Shown: positions 56,472 to 64,000 of the stretch, one piece after another
How positions within the stretch are numbered: position 1 is the first letter of the stretch
Layout: every line of letters starts with the position of its first letter
Assembly (NCBI RefSeq): GCF_004379255.2
Contig: NC_056049.1
Coordinates: 13,128,063-13,192,062, forward strand
Source: Salvia splendens
Lineage: Eukaryota; Streptophyta; Magnoliopsida; Lamiales; Lamiaceae
DNA: 64,000 nucleotides
Reading direction: 5' to 3'
Translations under genes and position numbers: made by a program
Notes under the pieces: generated by a model
The model's database searches: none
What the model saw: the letters and a program-made list of their open reading frames with translations, nothing else
What the model was told of the DNA's origin: nothing

Positions 56472-57735
56472 GGCGTCGTCCAATTTAAGGTAACACGGTC
56501 AGTTCTAAACAAAGAAAAATAAGAATTTCACAACCTAGATAGGCCTAGACTACCTATCGCGAAAGGTTGCAATGTCAGTCCGATTATTTCTAAACCTTAT
56601 TGAAATAAGATGACGTTGGCGTGGTATAGCACTGAATGGATCTAACAGCAAGACGAGTCTTTATACTATCTACTGAAAGACAAGGTCTTGAGAATTAATT
56701 TCTTAATCAATGTACGTTGGCATTGAGCACACGATATTGAGTATCTACTACTTTGACTTACCAAAGGTGCGGGTTTTTCGTAACCCAACGATCCAGGTAT
56801 ACTGGGTAGTGGTGATCATTATCTACAGGTGCTAGGATTGCTATTATGTTGAAACGTGTGCGAGGAGAGTCTCGTTTGATAACATCCACAAGTGGAGCTC
56901 GAAACGAGGTTTTATTATTCGAAACCTAGCTAGTTGGAGTTTGATTACTCTATGAATAATAAATAAGAGTTTCTTGCTAAGTCCACTCTTGGAATTCAAA
57001 ATATGTTAATTAATTAAGTCTATAGCAGACATTAATTAATTAATGGATGTTTTTATCTTAAGCGCGGGAAATAAATCAAATGCAATTAAAGGAAACCCGG
57101 AATACTTGTAATTTCGGATTTGGAAGGCAGTGCAATATTACTTCTGTAGTGGCTGCTCGTAATATTCCAATATAAGCTTATATTAAATTGTGGGTTCAAT
57201 TTAATTAGTAAAAAGCTAATTGGGTGAGGCCTGTTCCAAATTCTTCCTTAGATCCCTGACTGGGCCCAATGAGTGACTTAATATAAATAGGAGAATAAAG
57301 GAGACAGAAAATACAACAGTTATTTGTAAAATTTTCGTCCCCCCTCTAAAGAGAGTTTTCGAAAATTGTGCTCCCTCCGTGAGCTGAGTTCTGTCTTCCA
57401 TTATTTGAGTCCTAGTACGTTGGTGAGATTTGCCCACACAAATATCAGCGTATAGTCCGGGACACCAGTCAGAAGATCCGAGGTCTTGTATTGAAGATCT
57501 TCACGTGGAGACGGAGCAAGCCATCATCGATTCTTGATTGAATCAACGAGGTAAATTCGCTAATTCCGTAGTAAGCATGTTTTAGGAATTTTATGTGTTA
57601 AAGCATGTTTTAATTCAAGTTATGAGCATGATACATGTGATAATTACGCGAATAGATTTTGTCTAAATAATCTGCTAAATAGATCAAATTCATGTGATCC
57701 GTTTTGTCCGCACGCTTCCGCTGCCAGCCCCTTCA
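56472..57735 (+). repeat. C3 5' LTR, first ~200 bp missing
   Basis: Starts at LTR base about 200 (GCGTCGTCCAATTTAAGG) and runs to the LTR end CAGCCCCTTCA, followed by the primer site. Over the roughly 50 bases it shares with the visible 3' LTR (63948-64000) it is identical. Confidence 0.9.
57282..57290 (+). promoter_or_regulatory. TATA box of the C3 5' LTR
   Basis: TATAAATAG, conserved in all copies of this LTR in the window. It lies downstream of the truncation point, so the core promoter survives while upstream U3 is lost. Confidence 0.6.
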
Positions 57736-57737
57736 GT

Positions 57738-57750
57738 TGGTATCAGAGCC
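57738..57750 (+). promoter_or_regulatory. Initiator tRNA-Met primer site of C3
   Basis: TGGTATCAGAGCC, two bases after the 5' LTR end at 57735. It is the standard copia primer site. Confidence 0.92.
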
Positions 57751-57851
57751 AGTCTTTGGCTCTGATTATTTGGATTTAAATTTTGCGAAATTCATGTATG
57801 CATGTATTATTTGATTGCGAAGCATGTTCTTGATGTTTTGTTTAATTAATT

Positions 57852-57980
57852 ATGCATGATGAACTCAAGAACTATCGAATCAAAGAACTTGAATTGCTCG
57901 AACGCACCATGTGCGATCGAGATAGGGATGTCGAGACAGTGGGAGTCGGGAGCCGTGATCACGGGGCGACGCGCAAATGA
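57852..57980 (+). pseudogene. C3 leader ORF (42 aa, truncated version of the C2 one)
   Basis: MHDELKNYRIKELELLE, as in C2, then an extra four codons, and a TGA at 57978-57980 where C2 has CGA. Beyond the stop the same frame continues to resemble C2 (RPHAPDGTR, REPPRHRETPG). Function unknown. Confidence 0.3.
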
Positions 57981-58480
57981 GTGGGGACTCATGCGCGCTG
58001 CTGGCCGAGACCACACGCACCAGACGGAACCCGGGTCAAGGTCGAGACGACGGTGACTGGCGCGGAGTTGTGGCTCGTCCGAGAGCCACCGAGACACCGC
58101 GAGACACCGGGCCGAACCCTAGGCGGAAGGTCCGAGCTGGCCGAGAGTGGGCGAGCCACCGCGCGCGCCGCTGGCCGAGAGCTCGCGATACACGATGGCT
58201 CGGAGGGTCGAGCCGGGCGCCGAGATGCTGGCCGAGAGGCGCGCGCGCCTGGCCGAGAAGCGTCGGCACCCGACGAGCCGAGACGCCGAGACAGGCATCG
58301 AGCAGCTGGCCGAGAGGCGCGTCCCGCCGTGTGCGCGCCTGGCCGAGAAGCTGTGACACCCGACGAGCCAGGCGGCCGAGACGCTGGCGCGCCACCTGCG
58401 CGCCGGTGTCCGAGACGCTGCATGCGTCGTGATTCGACGACGAATTCGTCGGATCTTCGTCGTTCATCATTCGTTTGAAC
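57930..58480 (+). repeat. GC-rich island of CTGGCCGAGA repeats in the C3 leader
   Basis: CTGGCCGAGA recurs (near 58000, 58135, 58168, 58228, 58249, 58306 and 58340) within CGCGCG-rich sequence, in an otherwise AT-rich element. Frames on both strands stay open because of composition, so none is called a gene. C2 has a related but rearranged island at 34790-35350. Confidence 0.7.
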
Positions 58481-58590
58481 CTCGTACGATGAGATAACGA
58501 TGAAAGATTATTTTAATGATTATTTAATTATTTTATTAAAAAATATCATTAAAATATTATTATTTAATGGATATAAAATCTTTTTGGAAG

Positions 58591-58812
58591 ATTTATCTAG
58601 ATTTTAGGAATATTTTTATTATTATCTATATCTATGGAAATAAATAATATTATTTTATTCCTAGATGATATAGATGAGAATAATTTAATAGTTTCCTAAT
58701 ATTTATCTAGATTTAAGGAATATTTTTATTATTTTCTATATCTATGGAAATAAATAATATTATTTTGATTCCTAGATGATATGAATAAGAATAATTTAAT
58801 AGTTTCCCAATA
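58591..58812 (+). repeat. ~110-bp tandem duplication, AT-rich, in the C3 leader
   Basis: Two adjacent copies of a block that starts ATTTATCTAGATTT and ends AATAATTTAATAGTTTCC. They differ at a few positions. The block lies within about 460 bp absent from C2. Confidence 0.75.
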
Positions 58813-59208
58813 TTTATATATCTAAGATCCTAAAAATGATAGATATGTATGAATACATTAAATAATGAAATATCTCTTCCTAATCTTGAACATGGAATTA
58901 ATTTGAATTTAATTTTTCATGTCTTATTAAGAATTAAATAATTCATTTATTTTAGTAAAATCTTATAGTAGACATGAATAAGAATTATATTCTAGAATAA
59001 TTATTCCCTAAAGGAAGATACCAATTAATAAAAGATTTAATTATCCAGTAGATTAAATACCAACAGAATTTAATTAAGCCTTAAACTGCCTCAAGGCTAA
59101 GGATAATTAAAGTAAAACCATAACCCAAAATATCTAAGCTATAATTACGAACTCAACGTTTGTATATGGTCTCCATCAATTGGTCTGCAATTCATGAAGC
59201 TTTTTTCT

Positions 59209-59358
59209 AATATTATCGCCACCTGCTCTGTGGGGACAATAATCCTAAGAAAATAGCAAGTTCATGAGGGCGGACTTCTCAAATATAAATAGTATGAACT
59301 AGAATGTAGTTTCCAATATTATCGCCACCTGCTCTGTGGGGACAATAATCCTAAGAAA
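59209..59358 (+). repeat. Pair of 44-bp direct repeats with hairpin, C3 leader
   Basis: AATATTATCGCCACCTGCTC... at 59209-59252 recurs at 59315-59358, 106 bp later. Each contains CCAC-CTGCTCT-GTGG, a short stem-loop. Both copies exist in C2 (34318-34363 and 34423-34469) at the same spacing, one of them with substitutions. The location between primer site and gag fits a packaging or dimerisation element, by inference only. Confidence 0.75.
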
Positions 59359-59716
59359 CTGCGAGATTCAGAAGTTCACACAGAATTTATGAGATAGCTT
59401 GATCTTGTTAGCAGCACATAAGCATTGTTATGGGAGTGTGTTGTAGAAATGAGACTCTGTAATGCTAAAGTGGTGGTCTTGCTTAGGCAACATTAGGCGG
59501 CCATGCCACTCTGTGGTCTCTGGACTATTCGTCGGTGTTGTGACCAGTAAAATTGTAAGATTTTAATGCGTATTGACTTCCTCTGGAGGATACAAAATTT
59601 TAATTTTACAGTTGTAAGATTTTGAAAAGTTTTATGGTTAATCTAATCAAACTTCTTACATAAGTTTATGACAATAGTAAAATACTCTGTTTTGCAGTGC
59701 AAATCAAATCGTCATT

Positions 59717-60480
59717 ATGTCGTTTAATCCTCTCTCTGCAATTCTCAAAGAAAATAAACTCGAGGGCCAAAATTACATAGAATGGAAACAAAATTTGGAC
59801 ATCGTTCTCACAGCAGATGAATACATCTTTGTGCTCACCACCCCACGACCTCCAGTGCCAGCGGCTACCGCTGCGGCAGGAGTCAGAGATGCACACAGAC
59901 GGTGGCATAAGGCGAATGAGATGGCTAAGTGCTACATGTTGGCATCTATGTCTTCAGTACTCAAGCATCAGCATTCAGCCATGGAAACAGCCGCCGAGAT
60001 TATGCAGAATCTCAAAAATCTTTTTGGTACTCAGAATCGAACGGCGAAGTCTCAAGCCTTTCGGAGTATCATGTCGAAGACAATGAAGGAAGGCTCGTCT
60101 GTGAGGGACCATGTCCTCGAGATGATGGGCCACCTCAACCAAATTGAGGTCTTGGGAGGGACGATCGATCCCGAGTCCCAGGTGACTATCATCCTTCAAA
60201 GTCTTCCCCCTAGCTTCCAACAGTTCAAGCTCAACTTCGAGATGAACAAAAGGAATTACACCTTGGCAGAGTTGTTGACTGAACTTCAGTCGGCAGAGGA
60301 CCTTATGGTCCAGGCTAAGGCGGCCATGATGACTTCGGCGCCTCGTTCCTCTGGCTTAAAGCCTAGCAAAGGAAAAAGGCAGGCACCGAACTCAGGACCG
60401 GCCAAGATAGCTAAGAGAAAGAAGAAGAAGAGGGCTAACAAGAAGCCCACGGGGAAGTGTTTCAAGTGTGGAGAAAAGGG
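59717..60480 (+). pseudogene. gag: C3 gag (copia), frameshifted in the zinc knuckle
   Basis: MSFNPLSAILKENKLEGQNY opens a copia gag of about 255 codons with the UBN2-type core (MKEGSSVRDHVLEMMGHLNQ, QSLPPSFQQFKLNF). A basic tract KRKKKKRANKKPTG precedes the knuckle CFKCGEKG (first Cys at residue 248). One G is missing from a G run at 60478-60480, so the frame leaves before the histidine and last cysteine; the correct continuation (HWKPDCPKRG) is in the pol frame. In a functional copy gag and pol would be one polyprotein. Confidence 0.9.
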
Positions 60481-63400
60481 CATTGGAAGCCAGACTGTCC
60501 TAAACGGGGCAAGGCTACAGGTATGCACCAAGCTCTAGTTGTCGAGTCTTGTTTGACTTCGACATCAATTTGCACTTGGGTTATTGACACAGGAGCCACT
60601 AATCATATTTGTTTTGATCCTGACTTAATGCAGGTGACAAGACGGCTACATGATCGTGAGATCGAAGTCCAGCTGGGCGACGCTACCAAAGTGGCGGCCG
60701 TTGCAGTGAGAGACATTTATTTGCGTTTTAGTAGTGATAGATTTTTTATTTTGAAGAATGTTTTGTTGATACCTTCTTTTAGAAGAAATTTAATTTCAGT
60801 TTCTAAATTGGTTTATGATGGATATTCGATTTCTTTTAATGACAACTGCGTTATTAAGAAAGATGGTTCTTATATCTGTCGTGGTATCATGGAAAACAAT
60901 CTGTACACAATCACTTCTACACAGTTTAATAATCGCAAATCAGAACTCAATACAACATCGAAAATTTCAAAGAAACGAAAAGAACCTTCAAGTTCAATGA
61001 ACGAAACGTACTTGTGGCACCTTAGACTTGGTCATGCCAATGAAAGGAGGATCCATTCTCTTGTTCAACAAGATCTTTTCAAAGGTCTAGAGGAGGAACC
61101 TTTTCATAAGTGTGAGTCATGCTTAGAAGGCAAGATGACCAAAAGGCCTTTTAAGGCTAAGGGAAATAGGTCCAAGGAAGTACTTGAGCTCGTTCATTCC
61201 GATGTATGTGGACCAATGTCAACTGAGGCAAGAGGTGGTTTTCGATACTTCATCACATTTATTGATGACTTCTCGAAAATTGGATATGTCTACTTGATGC
61301 GTCACAAGTCAGAGTCTTTTGACAAGTTTAAAGACTTTAAGACTCTTGTGGAGAAGTATCATGGGAAGAATATCAAATGCCTACGATCTGATCGTGGAGG
61401 CGAATACCTCAGTGCCGAATTTTTGGACTACTTATCGGAAGTGGGAATTCAATCCCAGCTGACTGCACCGGGCACGCCCCAGCAGAACGGCGTGGCTGAA
61501 AGAAGGAACATGACCTTATTAAACATGGTTCGATCGATGATGAGTTATGCACGTCTGCCTATTTCGTTTTTGGGACATGCCTTGCTTTCCGCAAGTCACA
61601 TTTTAGACAATTTACCATCAAAATCCGTACCTAAAACTCCATATGAGTTGTGGACTGGGCGTAAGCCCAATCTAGCACATCTCAAGGTTTGGGGTTGCCC
61701 GGCTCATGTATTGGAAAAGGATCCAACTAAGCTAGGATCTAGGACGGAGGTATGTTTGTTTATAGGTTACCCCAAAGGAACGAAAGGTTATGAATTCTTT
61801 AGTCTCCGAGATAAGAAAGTCATTGTGAGCACTCACGCGACATTCTTAGAGGAAGACTATGTAATGAATCATAAACCCAGCAGTGAAGTGGCTCTTGATG
61901 AGCTAACTTCAGTCACAAGTTCCATTAACCAAGAACAAGTACCAAGTGTACAAACAATTCCCGAAACTTTAACTTTTACTCAAAATATTGTAGTGCCGCA
62001 CCGCAGTGGGAGGGTCTCACATGAGCCCGACAGATACATTGGTTTGGGAGAATCTATGGATCACTCATCGGACAACAATGTATTAGATCCCTGGAACTTT
62101 GCGGAGGCGCAGGCAGATATCGATCATTGCGAATGGGTAAAAGCAATGGATTCGGAGCTACAATCTATGATAGACAAAGACGTCTACTATTTGTCCGTCC
62201 TACCCGAAGGTTGTACTGCCATTGGGAGCAAGTGGATTAATAAACGTAAACGTGGACCCGATGGACGAGTTAAAGTCTTCAAAGCAAGACTAGTGGCCAA
62301 GGGGTATACCCAAAAGGAAGGCATCGATTATGATGAGACCTTCTCCCCAGTGGCCATGCTCAAATCGATCCGGATACTGTTGTCTATTGCAGCTTATATG
62401 GATTGGGATGTATGGCAGATGGACGTTAAGACTGCGTTTCTAAACGGCAGTCTTGAGGAGACCATCTACATGGAACAACCCGAAGGATATGCCATAAAGG
62501 GCAAAGAACACATGGTTTGGAAGCTTAAGAAGGCCATTTATGGCCTCAAGCAAGCATCTAGATCGTGGAACCAATGTTTCGATCAAACTGTTTGCAAGTT
62601 TGGATTCGAAAAGTTCCCAAGTGAAAGCTGCGTGTATAAGAAAGTTGATAAGGGGAATGTGGTGTTCTTAGTTTTATATGTAGATGACATTCTTCTAATT
62701 GGAAACAATAAAAAGATGTTGTCATCAGTTCGAACATGGTTATCAAACCAGTTCGAGATGAAGGATATGGGAGACGCGGGACACATCCTCGGGATCAAGG
62801 TTCTTCGGAATCGAGAGAAGAAGATGTTGTGCTTATCTCAAGAATCTTACATCGAAACAGTACTTAGTCGTTTTAGCATGCAGGACGCCAAGAAAGGTTT
62901 CTTACCTTTTAGACATGGCATCCATTTATCTCAAGAGATGTGCCCTAAAACGCCGTCTGAGATACAAGCAATGAGAAGGATTCCATATGCTTGGGCAGTT
63001 GGAAGTCTCATGTATGCTATGCTTTGTACTAGACCAGATATTTGCTTTGCTGTTGGCATGGTGGCAAGATATCAGTCGAATCCGGGCCAAGGACATTGGA
63101 CTGCCGTAAAGAACATACTCAAGTACCTTAAACGGACTAAGGACTATGCTCTAGTTTACAATCCAGTCGAGCTTTGTCCTTTGGGATATACTGACTCAGA
63201 CTTTCAAGCTGATCAGGACTCGAGAAAATCTACTTCAGGATATGTGTTCACCTTAGGAGGTGGAGCCGTAATTTGGAAGAGTGTGAAGCAGAAATGCATC
63301 GCGGACTCGACCATGGAAGCCAAGTATGTGGCCGCATCAGAGGCTGCAAAAGAGGCTGTATGGTTCAATAACTTCCTTATGGATTTAGGTGTGGTTTCGA

Positions 63401-63676
63401 ATCTGCCCAAGAACATCACTATTTATTGTGACAAAATCTGGTGCTATGGCAAACTCGAAAGAATCAAGAGCTCACAAAGCAAGCAAACACATAGAGCGGA
63501 AGTATCATATCATTAGAGATATAGTGCAGAGAGGAGACATAAAAGTGGTAAAGATTGCGTCAGAGAACAACCTGGCAGATCCTTTTACAAAGGCTTTGGC
63601 GGTAAAACCGTTCGAGTGCCACGTTGAAGGGATGGGAGTTCGACTCATTCAAGACCTCAACTCGCTTTCAGTATAA
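60481..63676 (+). pseudogene. pol: C3 pol: protease, integrase, RT, RNase H
   Basis: Open from the gag frameshift to 63435. Protease VIDTGATNHIC (60586-60597 encodes DTGA). Integrase zinc finger HLRLGHANE...CESCLEGK and core HSDVCGPMS, RSDRGGEYL, QQNGVAERRN keep D, D and E. RT has DVKTAFLNGSLEE, YGLKQASRSWN and YVDD at 62677-62688. RNase H has YTDSDFQADQDSRKSTSG, but the STMEAEYVA box reads STMEAKYVA, losing a catalytic glutamate. One extra base near 63434-63440, inside the YCDNSG box, shifts the last 80 codons (SKEPRAHK-type region to LIQDLNSLSV) to another frame. Domain order PR-IN-RT-RH is that of Ty1/copia. Confidence 0.94.
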
Positions 63677-63747
63677 GTGGGAGAAATTTAGACGTGTGCA
63701 CTACTATTTTGTATACTCGAAAGCTGTTTTGAGTATAAGTGGGAGAT

Positions 63748-64000
63748 TGTTAGGGTTTTGTATACTAGAAATCACCTTTCGAGTGATTGGATACTGTAAA
63801 ACTCTAATGGTTATTTTCCAATAAATGCAACAGATTATTTTTGTCATAATGTTGTTATGTTTTACATTTAATGGTTGTTTATTGCATATTTAAATGTATG
63901 AGCAAACGTAACAAAGTCTAAGTCTTTGTTTTAGTAGACCGATTGTGGGCGTCGTCCAATTTAAGGTAACACGGTCAGTTCTAAACAAAGAAAAATAAGA
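63748..64000 (+). repeat. C3 3' LTR, start (cut by window end)
   Basis: TGTTAGGGTTTTGTATACTA follows the polypurine tract. The first 253 bases are in the window and show what the C3 5' LTR has lost. Confidence 0.93.

Larger units (their letters stand above)
56472..64000 (+). mobile_element. Ty1/copia element C3, nearly intact
   Basis: Truncated 5' LTR, primer site (57738-57750), a 2-kb leader, gag (59717), pol to 63676, polypurine tract AAGTGGGAGAT and 3' LTR from 63748 to beyond the window. Coding capacity is broken only by two single-base frameshifts and some substitutions, so it is the youngest or best preserved of the three copia copies. Without U3 in its 5' LTR it cannot be properly transcribed from its own promoter unless TATAAATAG at 57282-57290, which is retained, suffices. 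Confidence 0.92.

Noticed and set aside
57977..58478. Several overlapping ORFs of 144-165 residues on both strands
   Set aside because: They coincide with the GC-rich repeat island, where stops are rare by composition; protein sequences are Arg/Ala/Pro-rich with no domain. Only the short conserved start at 57852 is kept as a weak candidate.

Overview
This window is plant nuclear DNA made almost wholly of retrotransposons nested inside one another. I recognise no host gene, tRNA, rRNA or CRISPR array. Plant origin is shown by Ty1/copia elements primed by initiator tRNA-Met, Athila-lineage Ty3/gypsy elements primed by tRNA-Asp, a chromodomain-bearing chromovirus, a CACTA-type terminus and a Stowaway-like MITE. 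The species cannot be told from the sequence. A heterochromatic, TE-dense region of a eudicot is likely, but that is inference.

Layout, with working names. 1-6234: copia element C1 (+), internally deleted, carrying a Stowaway-like MITE (475-653) and a foreign solo LTR (2324-3827). 6280-9250: solo LTR of the chromovirus family (+). 9251-9638: leader, primer site and LTR start of a minus-strand gypsy element G5. 9639-10809: left end of a CACTA-like transposon. 10810-10906: start of a G4-type LTR. 10907-39058: Athila element G1 (-), split by copia C2 (23239-36997, -; target duplication TGAAC), which is itself split by G2 (26129-31377, -; target duplication GTATA), a short non-autonomous Athila derivative. 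39060-49721: chromovirus G3 (-) with LTRs of about 3.4 kb, an extra ORF upstream of gag and a chromodomain at the end of pol. 49722 to about 56010: Athila-like G4 (+), lacking the RT core and integrase. 56015-64000: copia LTR fragments and the nearly intact copia C3 (+), whose 3' LTR runs off the window.

Insertion order can be read from the nesting: G4-type LTR, then G1, then C2, then G2. G3 separately split a G4 gag. A later deletion fused the broken end of the G1 5' LTR to a truncated G3 3' LTR at 39058/39060.

All coding regions follow the usual retrotransposon plan (gag, protease, RT, RNase H and integrase in lineage-specific order), and every one carries frameshifts, stops or deletions. 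C3 is closest to intact, with two frameshifts and a lost RNase H glutamate. The signals most worth follow-up are: a G3 leader ORF whose N-terminus copies the histone H3 tail (ARTKQTA-x-KS), in an element that also encodes a chromodomain; family-specific short palindromes dispersed through G1/G2, G4 and the solo LTR in C1; serial hairpins in Athila 3' regions; and G2, whose only ORF starts inside its primer-binding site and whose two LTRs do not match despite a perfect target duplication.
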